64,000 bases of DNA from Nocardia paucivorans NBRC 100373 (GTDB lineage Bacteria; Actinomycetota; Actinomycetes; Mycobacteriales; Mycobacteriaceae), in assembly GCF_000308675.1 (NCBI RefSeq), contig NZ_BAGE01000018.1:1-64000 (forward strand), in the 5' to 3' direction. The position numbers and the translations under genes were made by a program. Positions 1 to 7,985 of the stretch are shown here, piece after piece; within the stretch, counting starts at the first letter, position 1, and every line of letters begins with the position of its first letter. Below the pieces are notes generated by a model that saw only the letters and a list, made by a program, of their open reading frames with translations, was not told the origin of the DNA and searched no databases.

Positions 1-1575
1 CAACTCGGTTTCCGAACGCCCGCTCAGCATCGGTTCCAATACGTTCTTACCGACCGCCGACTCGGTGGGCAGCGGAATCGGATAGTTGCCGTCGAAGCAG
101 GCGCAGCACAGGCGGGACCGTGGCTGTTCGGTGGCGGCGATCATCCCATCGATGGAGATGTAGCCGAGGGTGTCGGCGCCGATGGAGCGGCGCACCCCCT
201 CCACCATCTCGCGCATGGCGGCCGAGTCGGGGGCGAGTTCGGCGAACTCCTCGGCGGAGTCGATACCCGATCCATTGGCGATCAGCTCGGCGGGTGTGGC
301 GAAATCTATACCGTAGAAGCACGGCCACTTCACCGGCGGCGAGGCGATCCGCACGTGGATCTCCACCGCGCCGGCCTCGCGCAGCATCCGGATCAACGCC
401 CGCTGGGTGTTGCCACGCACGATGGAGTCGTCCACCACGATGAGGCGTTTACCTCGGATCACTTCGCGCAGCGGATTGAGTTTGAGGCGGATACCGAGCT
501 GTCGGATGGTCTGGCTGGGTTGGATGAAGGTGCGGCCCACATAGGCGTTTTTCATCAGCCCCTGTCCGTACGGTATGCCCGAACCCTGGGCGTAGCCGAC
601 GGCGGCGGGAGTGCCGGATTCGGGGACCGGGATCACCAGATCGGCCTCGACCGGATGCTCCCGGGCCAGCCGGCGGCCGATCTCCACCCTGGTGGCGTGT
701 ACCGATCGGCCGGCGATGGTGCTGTCCGGGCGGGCCAGATAGACGTATTCGAAAACGCAGCCCTTCGGTTCCGGGTTGGCGAAGCGCATCGAGCGCACGC
801 CGTCGGCATCGATGGCCAGCAGCTCACCCGGCTCGATCTCCCGCACGAACGAGGCGCCGACGATATCCAGTGCGGCGGTTTCGCTGGCGACCACCCAGCC
901 GCGGTCCAGACGGCCCAGGCACAGGGGACGCACACCGTGCGGATCGCGGGCCGCGTAGAGGGTGTGCTCGTCCATGAAGGTGAGGCAGAACGCGCCCCGC
1001 AGGGTCGGCAGCAGCTCCATGGCCGCCTGCTCGATACTCGAATCGGCGGCGGCGTGCGCCAATAGGGCCGTCATGACATCCGAGTCCGAGGTCGCGGCGA
1101 TGGCGCCCGGGCGACCCGTCTTCCCGAATCCGGGGGTCAGCCCCAGTTCCCTTGCCCGGTCGGCCAATTCGGCGGTGTTGACCAGATTGCCGTTGTGTCC
1201 CAGGGCGAGTCCGGAACCTACCGCCGTGGTGCGGAAGATGGGTTGGGCGTTCTCCCATGTGGTGGCGCCGGTGGTCGAGTAGCGACAGTGGCCTACGGCG
1301 ACATGGCCGGGCATGGCGCCCAGCGTCTGCTCGTCGAACACCTGGCTGACCAGCCCAAGATCCTTGAAGACCAGTACCTGTGAGCCATCGGCCACGGCTA
1401 TTCCCGCGGCTTCCTGGCCTCGGTGCTGGAGGGCATACAGGCCGTAATACGTGAGTTTGGCCACGTCTTCCCCCGGGGCCCATACTCCGAAGACTCCGCA
1501 TTCTTCGCGGGGCGGATTCTCCTCGGCATCGGTAGCAGGGGAATTGCTGACAAACTGCTGGTCGGCACGGGTCAC
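1..1575 (-). CDS. purF: Amidophosphoribosyltransferase, first step of de novo purine synthesis (3' end cut by window edge)
   Basis: Converts PRPP and glutamine to phosphoribosylamine in the cytosol. The 525 visible residues cover nearly the whole enzyme, which is usually about 520-530 residues, so only the extreme C-terminus is missing. The GTG start at 1575 has an AGGGAG-type ribosome binding site. About 25 propeptide residues precede the nucleophile Cys of the glutaminase domain (REECGVFGVW, Cys26). Further on come the glutaminase motifs GHCRYSTTG and GHNGNL, and the PRPP-binding loop VVDDSIVRGNT of the phosphoribosyltransferase half. Cysteines near the C-terminus (RLCCACF) fit the iron-sulfur type of PurF. 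The SCP-like gene sits upstream on the same strand, as next to purF in mycobacteria. Confidence 0.97.
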   Translation of the reverse strand, partial: MTRADQQFVSNSPATDAEENPPREECGVFGVWAPGEDVAKLTYYGLYALQHRGQEAAGIAVADGSQVLVFKDLGLVSQVFDEQTLGAMPGHVAVGHCRYSTTGATTWENAQPIFRTTAVGSGLALGHNGNLVNTAELADRARELGLTPGFGKTGRPGAIAATSDSDVMTALLAHAAADSSIEQAAMELLPTLRGAFCLTFMDEHTLYAARDPHGVRPLCLGRLDRGWVVASETAALDIVGASFVREIEPGELLAIDADGVRSMRFANPEPKGCVFEYVYLARPDSTIAGRSVHATRVEIGRRLAREHPVEADLVIPVPESGTPAAVGYAQGSGIPYGQGLMKNAYVGRTFIQPSQTIRQLGIRLKLNPLREVIRGKRLIVVDDSIVRGNTQRALIRMLREAGAVEIHVRIASPPVKWPCFYGIDFATPAELIANGSGIDSAEEFAELAPDSAAMREMVEGVRRSIGADTLGYISIDGMIAATEQPRSRLCCACFDGNYPIPLPTESAVGKNVLEPMLSGRSETEL

Positions 1576-1746
1576 CGTATGCTCCCTGATCGGGCGGGCT
1601 AGGGGCTACCGATATTCTACGGGGGCGCCGTCGACCGCCGATATCACAGGAGGTGCGTGCTCACCTCCCGACACGCCTGTGCGGGTGAATCCGACCCCCT
1701 CGAATTCCTGGGTTCGGCCCGAATATCGGGGTGCGGATCGGGCCGA

Positions 1747-2151
1747 TCAGGTGTTTCGTTCGGGGCGCACCCGTACCAGTGGTAGCCAACGGGCGATATC
1801 CGAGGCGCGCTGTCCCGAAGCGTGCAGCACGCCGGATTCGCGGGCTGCGGCGAAATCCTGGAGGCCGGTGACCAGCAGCAGCCAGGTGCGTGGATCGGTT
1901 TCCACCACGTTCGGGGGTGTGCCGCGGGTATGCCGAGGGCCTTCGACGCACTGCACCGCGACGAAGGGCGGAATCCGAACCTCCACCGAATGCCCCGGTG
2001 CCGCGGCGGCCAGGGCACGAGCGGTGATGCGAACCGCCGTCGCCAGTTGGTTTCGCGGGGGCGGCGGCGCGGTGTCGTCGAGCAGCCAGTCCCGTATTCC
2101 GATCACCTCGTCGCGTACCCGAGCCGGGTCGATGGTCGTCCGTCTTGCCAC
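1747..2151 (-). CDS. Small sterol-carrier (SCP) family protein, Rv0807-like
   Basis: A 134-aa protein of the small actinobacterial group annotated as sterol carrier family protein, found beside purF in mycobacteria. It has a basic N-terminus (MARRTTIDPARVRDEV), a charged helical region and a C-terminal half ending in DIARWLPLVRV. No signal peptide or membrane segment is visible. The GTG at 2151 is preceded by TAGAGT six bases upstream, the arrangement of a leaderless transcript in actinobacteria. The ligand, if any, is unknown. The family call rests on resemblance and synteny with purF, not on a catalytic motif. Confidence 0.75.
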   Translation of the reverse strand: MARRTTIDPARVRDEVIGIRDWLLDDTAPPPPRNQLATAVRITARALAAAAPGHSVEVRIPPFVAVQCVEGPRHTRGTPPNVVETDPRTWLLLVTGLQDFAAARESGVLHASGQRASDIARWLPLVRVRPERNT

Positions 2152-2457
2152 GCTTCGACTCTATTCGGCTGCGACTCCATTCCCCGGTGGTCCTGTTGCA
2201 TCGTTGTGCGCATACTCGACCGAAGTTCGGGCGGTGGTGTCAGGGGAGGCGGGTTTCGTCTCGGTGATCCGTTGGATTCGGACCGGGGCGGGCGTTCGGA
2301 AGCGGAATTCGGGTGCGAAGTCCGAAATGCGAATTCGGTCGAGCGGTTCGCATTTTGCGATATGCCGACGGCGACCGCTGGAAACGCCGATGGCGCAGGA
2401 GTGCCGTCGCCATTCATAACCGCTCACCACAGGACATATTGGCCTACGCTCGTTCGC
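2152..2457. other. Divergent intergenic region between the SCP-like gene and pabC
   Basis: This 306-bp gap carries the promoters of two divergent genes. TAGAGT (2158-2163, minus strand) lies six bases before the SCP-like GTG. TACGCT (2445-2450, plus strand) lies seven bases before the pabC ATG. The middle contains GAATTCGG/GCGAATTCGG-like repeats, with no convincing coding sequence. Confidence 0.6.
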
Positions 2458-3378
2458 ATGGTGGATCGAGTTCTTGTAACGCTCGACGGCACTGTCCAGG
2501 ATGCCGGCCGGCCGTTGTTGTTTGCCGATGATATCGGCGTGCTGCGTGGGGACGGAGTTTTCGAGACGCTGTTGGTGCGCGATGGCACGGCGTGTGCGCT
2601 CGAATTCCATTTGGCCCGCTTACGCCGTTCGGCTCAAGCCCTCGATCTGCCCGAGCCCGAGATCGCCCGCTGGCGCGCGATGGTCGAGCGGGCCGTCGAG
2701 GAATGGGGCACCGACCGCGAGGGCATGATGCGGTTGGTGATGACCAGGGGCCGCGACAGCGAGGTCGATACACCGCGCTCGGCATTCGTCTCGGGAGAGT
2801 TGTCCGACGCGGTACCGGTTCCCACCTCCTATGCCATGGTGTCGCCGGTTCCGGAGCGGGTGCTCGCGGCCCGGACCGAGGGGGTGTCGGTGGTGACCTT
2901 GGCGCGAGGGATCTCCATCGATCTCGCGCAGGAGGCGCCATGGCAGCTGTTGGGGGCGAAAACGCTGTCGTATGCGACCAATATGGCGGCTCTGCGTTTC
3001 GCCGCCCGAATGGGTGCGCAGGACGTGATCTTCACCAGCACCGAGAATCGGGTGTTGGAGGGGCCGCGCTCCACGGTGGTGATCTGCCGGGACAAACAGC
3101 TGCTCACCCCGCCTGCCAAGAACGGGGTGCTGCCCGGTGTGACCCAACGGGCGTTGTTCGCCGAGGCGGAGAAGGCCGGCTACGATTGCCGGTACGAATC
3201 CTTGTTCACGGCGGATCTGTTCGACTGCGACAGCATCTGGTTGTTGAGCAGTGTCACGTTGGCCGCTCGGGTCAACTCGCTGGACGGGTTGCGGATGTCG
3301 GCGCCGGACAATGCCGAGGAGATCATCGAGCTGGTCGATCGCGGGATCGAGCGGGCGGGCTCCATCGCGGACTGGTGA
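2458..3378 (+). CDS. pabC: Aminodeoxychorismate lyase / class IV PLP aminotransferase
   Basis: A 306-aa fold-type IV PLP enzyme, most likely converting 4-amino-4-deoxychorismate to p-aminobenzoate and pyruvate for folate synthesis. Visible family features are the N-terminal DDIGVLRGDGVFETLLV motif, the Schiff-base lysine in LGAKTLSYATN (about residue 167), the phosphate-binding region ENRVLEGPRSTVV, and the LLSSVTLAARV segment near the end. Branched-chain and D-amino-acid aminotransferases share the fold, so substrate is inferred from family resemblance and from synteny (Rv0812 position). The ATG at 2458 lies exactly seven bases after TACGCT with no Shine-Dalgarno, pointing to a leaderless mRNA. 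Confidence 0.88.
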   Translation: MVDRVLVTLDGTVQDAGRPLLFADDIGVLRGDGVFETLLVRDGTACALEFHLARLRRSAQALDLPEPEIARWRAMVERAVEEWGTDREGMMRLVMTRGRDSEVDTPRSAFVSGELSDAVPVPTSYAMVSPVPERVLAARTEGVSVVTLARGISIDLAQEAPWQLLGAKTLSYATNMAALRFAARMGAQDVIFTSTENRVLEGPRSTVVICRDKQLLTPPAKNGVLPGVTQRALFAEAEKAGYDCRYESLFTADLFDCDSIWLLSSVTLAARVNSLDGLRMSAPDNAEEIIELVDRGIERAGSIADW

Positions 3379-3501
3379 ACGAACGTTTTTCGTTCGGGGC
3401 GGCAGGGTGATGACCCCCACTGCTTTCGCTCCCGCGGACGCGAGTTCGCCTGTGGTGTCGGGTAACACATTGATCGGGGCGCGCGGCCGCGTACTCTCAT
3501 A

Positions 3502-3519
3502 ACTACGACAGCCTGTAGT
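3502..3519. promoter_or_regulatory. Palindromic operator candidate upstream of cydA
   Basis: ACTAC (3502-3506) and GTAGT (3515-3519) form an inverted repeat with an 8-base spacer, and the interior contains ACA-GCC-TGT. It lies 17 bp before the cydA GTG, just upstream of the AGAAGGAG ribosome binding site. TACA/TGTA-type dyads are typical of BlaI/CopY-family repressors, so such a regulator is possible but unproven. Confidence 0.4.
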
Positions 3520-3536
3520 AAGAGAAGGAGCCCGGC

Positions 3537-5024
3537 GTGAGCGCCCTGGATGTCTCGCGATGGCAGTTCGGCATCACGACCGTCTATCACTTCCTGTTCG
3601 TGCCGCTGACCATCGGCCTGGCGCCGTTCATCGCCGGTATGCAGACCGCATGGGTCATCACCGGCAAAGAGCACTGGTATCGGCTCACCAAGTTCTTCGG
3701 AAAACTGTTCCTGATCAACTTCGCCCTCGGGGTTGCCACCGGTATCGTCCAGGAATTCCAGTTCGGAATGAACTGGAGTGAATATTCCCGATTCGTCGGC
3801 GACGTCTTCGGCGCCCCACTGGCCCTGGAAGGCCTGGTGGCCTTCTTCATGGAATCCACCTTCATCGGCCTGTGGATATTCGGCTGGGGACGACTACCCA
3901 AGCTCATACATCTGGCCACCATCTGGATGGTTGCCATCGGGGTGAACGCCTCCGCCTACTTCATCATCGCGGCCAATTCGTTCATGCAGCATCCGGTGGG
4001 AGCCCGATACAACCCGGAAACCGGCCGCGCCGAACTCACCAGCATTGTCGAACTGCTCACCAACAACACCGCCCTGGCGGCCTTTCCCCATGTGGTGGCC
4101 GGATCGTTCCTCACCGCGGGCACCTTCGTCGCCGGAATCTCCGGCTGGTGGATGGTACGGCAGGCGCGCAGCGGGGACCCGGCGGAACTCACCGAGGCAC
4201 GCACCGTGTGGCGGCCGGCGGCCCGGGTGTCGCTACTGGTGGTGATACTCGCCGGACTGGCCCTGGTCTACACCGGCGACGTCCAGGGCAAGCTCATGTT
4301 CGAACAACAGCCGATGAAGATGGCCTCGGCGGAATCGCTGTGTCACACCCGCACCGACCCCGAGTTCTCGGTGCTCACCGTGGGCACCCACAACAACTGT
4401 GACAGCGTCACCCACGTCATCGAGGTGCCCTGGGTGCTGTCGTGGCTCGCCGAGGGAAAGTTCACGGGAGTGGAACTCGAGGGTGTGGTCGACCTGCAAC
4501 GGGCCTATATCGAGCACTTCGGGGCGGGCGACTATCGTCCCAACCTGTTCGTCACCTACTGGTCGTTCCGGGCCATGATCGGTCTGGCCGCCGGCTCGGC
4601 GCTCCTGGTGTTCGTCGGTCTGTGGCTCACCCGCGGCGGACGAATACCGGATCGACGCTGGTTCTCCCGGCTGAGCCTGCTTGCCATCCCGACCCCGTTC
4701 CTGGCCAACAGCGCCGGCTGGGTCTTCACCGAGATGGGGCGGCAACCGTGGGTGGTGGTGCCGAACCCGACCGGTGACCCGAATCTTCGGCTGACCGTGC
4801 AACAGGGTGTCTCCGATCACGCGACGGCCACCGTCTGGGTGTCGCTGCTCACCTTCACCGTGGTGTACGGCCTGCTGGCGGTGGTGTGGTTCTACCTGAT
4901 GCGCCGGTATGTGATCGCGGGCCCGGAACGGCCGGCCACATCCGAGACCACATCGGAGTCGGGCGGGCCCGGCGGTCCACCGGCGGAGAAACCGCTCGTC
5001 GAACAGCTTTCGTTCGCCTACTAG
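3537..5024 (+). CDS. cydA: Cytochrome bd quinol oxidase subunit I
   Basis: Large catalytic subunit (495 aa) of the high-affinity, proton-pump-independent terminal oxidase in the cytoplasmic membrane; it oxidises menaquinol and reduces oxygen to water. The GTG start follows a strong AGAAGGAG. The N-terminus RWQFGITTVYHFLFVPL has the conserved heme-ligand His at about position 18. The GRQPW motif (EMGRQPWVVVPNPTG) is present near residue 400. About nine hydrophobic segments are visible, and the quinol loop is of the short actinobacterial kind. It heads a four-gene unit with cydB ten bases downstream. Confidence 0.98.
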   Translation: MSALDVSRWQFGITTVYHFLFVPLTIGLAPFIAGMQTAWVITGKEHWYRLTKFFGKLFLINFALGVATGIVQEFQFGMNWSEYSRFVGDVFGAPLALEGLVAFFMESTFIGLWIFGWGRLPKLIHLATIWMVAIGVNASAYFIIAANSFMQHPVGARYNPETGRAELTSIVELLTNNTALAAFPHVVAGSFLTAGTFVAGISGWWMVRQARSGDPAELTEARTVWRPAARVSLLVVILAGLALVYTGDVQGKLMFEQQPMKMASAESLCHTRTDPEFSVLTVGTHNNCDSVTHVIEVPWVLSWLAEGKFTGVELEGVVDLQRAYIEHFGAGDYRPNLFVTYWSFRAMIGLAAGSALLVFVGLWLTRGGRIPDRRWFSRLSLLAIPTPFLANSAGWVFTEMGRQPWVVVPNPTGDPNLRLTVQQGVSDHATATVWVSLLTFTVVYGLLAVVWFYLMRRYVIAGPERPATSETTSESGGPGGPPAEKPLVEQLSFAY

Positions 5025-5033
5025 GAGTCGACG

Positions 5034-6101
5034 ATGGATTTGCAGGAATTCTGGTTCGTCGTCATCGGCGTACTGTTCACCGGCTACTTCCTCCTGGAGG
5101 GTTTCGATTTCGGGGTCGGCATGCTCATGCCCGTCCTGGGCAAGGGCTCCGACACCCGCCGCCGGGTGGTGCTCAACACCATCGGGCCGGTGTGGGACGG
5201 CAACGAGGTCTGGCTGATCACCGCGGGCGGCGCGCTGTTCGCCGCCTTTCCGGAGTGGTACGCTAGTATGTTCTCCGGGTTCTACCTCGTTCTGCTGCTC
5301 CTGCTGGTGGCGCTGATCCTGCGCGTATGCGCCATCGAGTACCGGGGCAAGATCGACGATCCGGTCTGGCGGGCCCGGTGCGATCTGGGGATCGGTATCG
5401 GCTCCTGGGTGCCCGCACTGGCCTGGGGGTGGATCTTCGCCAATATCGTGCGCGGTGTGCCGTTGGATGCGGACAAACAGTTCGCGGGTTCGGTCGGGGA
5501 TCTGTTCACCCCCTACGCGTTGCTCGGCGCGCTCGCCACCGGTCTGCTGTTCGCGCTGCACGGCGCGGTCTTCCTCGGCCTGAAGACCGGTGGGGAAGTG
5601 CGCGCCGACGCCGTCCGAACCGCTTCGCTGCTACTGGTGCCGACCGCACTGGTGGTGGGTGGCTTCGGTGTGTGGACCCAGCTCGCCCACGGAACCGACT
5701 GGACATGGATTCCCCTGGGGGTTGCCGTGTTCGGTTTGCTCGGCACGACGGTAGCGGTGCGAATGGACCGGGACGGTTTCGCATTCACCGGAACCGCGCT
5801 GGCCGTGATCGCCGTATCGGTGCTGTTGTTCGGTTCGCTGTTCCCACACGTGCTGCCCTCGACGATCGATCCCGCATTCGGTCTCACCGTGGACAATGCC
5901 TCGTCCACGCCCTACACCCTGAAGGTGATGAGTTGGGCGGCGGCGTTGATCACCCCCGTGGTCCTCGCCTACCAGGGCTGGACGTACTGGGTGTTCCGCA
6001 AACGCATTACCGTCGAACATATTCCGCCCGGTATCGGACTCTCCCCTCGCACGACGGCACCGCGTCCGAACGTCGGCGCCGGAGGGGGTAGCGGAGTGTG
6101 A
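5034..6101 (+). CDS. cydB: Cytochrome bd quinol oxidase subunit II
   Basis: A 355-aa polytopic membrane subunit that pairs with CydA. The start is the family-typical MDLQEFWFVVIGVLFTGYFLLEGFDFGVG; the DVWDGNEVW-like segment appears as IGPVWDGNEVWLITAGGALFAAFP. Eight to nine transmembrane segments alternate through the protein. GGAGTCGACG precedes the ATG, and the gap from cydA is nine bases, so the two are cotranscribed. The C-terminal tail (about 30 residues after the last membrane helix) is basic, Gly-rich and cytoplasmic. No unusual residues are seen. Confidence 0.98.
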   Translation: MDLQEFWFVVIGVLFTGYFLLEGFDFGVGMLMPVLGKGSDTRRRVVLNTIGPVWDGNEVWLITAGGALFAAFPEWYASMFSGFYLVLLLLLVALILRVCAIEYRGKIDDPVWRARCDLGIGIGSWVPALAWGWIFANIVRGVPLDADKQFAGSVGDLFTPYALLGALATGLLFALHGAVFLGLKTGGEVRADAVRTASLLLVPTALVVGGFGVWTQLAHGTDWTWIPLGVAVFGLLGTTVAVRMDRDGFAFTGTALAVIAVSVLLFGSLFPHVLPSTIDPAFGLTVDNASSTPYTLKVMSWAAALITPVVLAYQGWTYWVFRKRITVEHIPPGIGLSPRTTAPRPNVGAGGGSGV

Positions 6102-6158
6102 TCCGGTAGGCGTAGTCCGGCTGTTCATCGAACCGCTTGTCGAACGAGGAGTGATCCC

Positions 6159-7985
6159 ATGGCCCGACCGCCTGTGGACCCCCGGTTGTGGCGGTACGCG
6201 CGTTCGGCGCGTCGGTATTTGCTGCTCAGTGTCGGGTTGTCCCTGGTCACCACCGGGGCGATCGTTGTCGCGGCGGTGACCCTGGGGCGTGTGCTCGCGG
6301 GTGTGATCACCGATCCCGCGCGGCGCGATATCGGTTCGTGGGCGGTGGAGTTGGTGGTGCTCGCGCTCGCGGTCGGCGGTCGCGCGTCGGCCGCCTGGTT
6401 ACAGGCCCGGATCGCGCATCGGGCCGGTGCGGCCGTGGTCGCCGAACTGGAACAGTCGGTGCTCACCGCCGGTGCCGGGTTGCCGCCGCGCGAATCGGAA
6501 AGTCGGCGCACCGAACTTTCCGTGGTGGTGAGCAGTGGGTTGCGCGGGTTGCGCGGGTATCTCACCGGATATCTGCCGGCGCTGTTGTTGGCGATTCTGG
6601 TGCCGCCGGTGGTGTGGGTCGTTATTGCGGCACACGACCCGACGGCCGCGATCATCGTGGTGATCACGGTGCCGTTGATCCCGATCTTCATGATTCTGAT
6701 CGGTCTGCTCACCGAGGGTCGGGCCCGTGCCACCCTGGACGCCACCACTCGGCTCTCGGACCAGCTGCTCGACCTGTTCGCCGGTATGCCCACCCTGCGG
6801 GCGCTGGGGCGGGAAACGCCGGTGGAGAACTCGGAATCACCGTTGGCGACCATGCGCCCGCGGGTGCGCCGACTGGGGGAGGAGCTGCACCGACGCACCA
6901 TGAGCGCCCTGCGGACGGCGTTCCTGTCCTCGATGGTGTTGGAACTGTTGGCGACCCTGTCGGTGGCGCTGGTGGCCGTTTCGATCGGGTTGCGACTGGT
7001 GTCCGGGGAGATGGATCTGTATGCCGGGCTCGTCGCACTGGTATTGGCGCCCGAGGTGTATCTGCCGCTGCGTACCGTGGGCGAACGGTTTCACGCCGCG
7101 CAGGACGGAATGGCCGCGGCGGAGAGGGCATTCGCGGTGCTCGAACCTGCTTCTGGGGAATCCGGTGCCGGGGAGTCGGAAAAGAGCGCGCCGGTGGTCG
7201 TCCCGTCGGGGGGCGGTGTGGATACCGGAGCGGAGTCGGCGTCCGAGGTCGTGCCGAGCCGGGAATGCGCTCGCGCTGTCCTCGGGTCGGCAACGGGTTT
7301 CGTCGGGGAGATCGAACTGCGGGATCTGACCGTGTCGGGTCGGGACGGGGCCGCGCCGGACGGTCTCACCGCGATTCTGCGCCCGGGTGCGGTCACCATG
7401 TTGACCGGTCCCAATGGCAGTGGGAAATCCACCGTATTGCAGGCGATTCTGGGTTTGATCCAACCCGACCGGGGCTCGGTTCACGTGGACGGCATCAATA
7501 TTCGCGACCTTCCCGCCGAGCGGTGGTGGTCGCAGGTCGCCTGGCTACCGCAGCGCCCGGTCCTGGTGCCGGGCACCCTGCGGGAGAATCTGGAACTGCT
7601 CGGCACCGCCGCGCCCGATCAGGCCTCGTGGAGTTCGGCGAAAAGTCTCGAACGTGCCTGCGTAGCAACCGGTTTCGATACCGTATTGGCGGAGCTGTCG
7701 GATGGGTGGGACACCGTGGTCGGTATGGGTGGTGCCGGGTTGTCCCTGGGGCAGCGGCAGCGACTGGCGCTGACTCGAGTGCTGGCGGCGGAGCGTCCGG
7801 TGCTGCTGTTGGACGAACCGACCGCGCACCTGGACTCCGACAGCGAGATCACCGTCGCCGCCGCGTTGCGGGACCTCGCCCGCGCGGGGGCCATCGTGGT
7901 CGTCGTCGCGCATCGCCCGTCTCTGCTGACCACGGCCGACCTCGTCGTGCCCGTCCCCTCCGGCCGGAACCGGGTGCACCGATGA
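6159..7985 (+). CDS. cydD: Cytochrome bd assembly ABC transporter, CydD subunit
   Basis: A 608-aa half-transporter with an N-terminal six-helix membrane domain (about residues 20-320) and a C-terminal ATPase domain. Walker A is GPNGSGKST (about 416-424), the signature is LSLGQRQRLAL (about 527), and Walker B is VLLLDEPTAHLDS (about 547). With CydC it exports thiols (cysteine, glutathione in E. coli; other low-molecular-weight thiols plausibly in mycothiol producers) needed for heme insertion into cytochrome bd. The ATG follows GAACGAGGAG. A low-complexity Gly/Ser/Val linker (about 325-385) separates the domains and is longer than usual. Confidence 0.95.
   Translation: MARPPVDPRLWRYARSARRYLLLSVGLSLVTTGAIVVAAVTLGRVLAGVITDPARRDIGSWAVELVVLALAVGGRASAAWLQARIAHRAGAAVVAELEQSVLTAGAGLPPRESESRRTELSVVVSSGLRGLRGYLTGYLPALLLAILVPPVVWVVIAAHDPTAAIIVVITVPLIPIFMILIGLLTEGRARATLDATTRLSDQLLDLFAGMPTLRALGRETPVENSESPLATMRPRVRRLGEELHRRTMSALRTAFLSSMVLELLATLSVALVAVSIGLRLVSGEMDLYAGLVALVLAPEVYLPLRTVGERFHAAQDGMAAAERAFAVLEPASGESGAGESEKSAPVVVPSGGGVDTGAESASEVVPSRECARAVLGSATGFVGEIELRDLTVSGRDGAAPDGLTAILRPGAVTMLTGPNGSGKSTVLQAILGLIQPDRGSVHVDGINIRDLPAERWWSQVAWLPQRPVLVPGTLRENLELLGTAAPDQASWSSAKSLERACVATGFDTVLAELSDGWDTVVGMGGAGLSLGQRQRLALTRVLAAERPVLLLDEPTAHLDSDSEITVAAALRDLARAGAIVVVVAHRPSLLTTADLVVPVPSGRNRVHR

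Noticed and set aside
4233-5561. Long minus-strand reading frame across cydA/cydB
   Set aside because: It is the complement shadow of two well-supported genes, and has no family features (Gln/His/Gly-rich low complexity).
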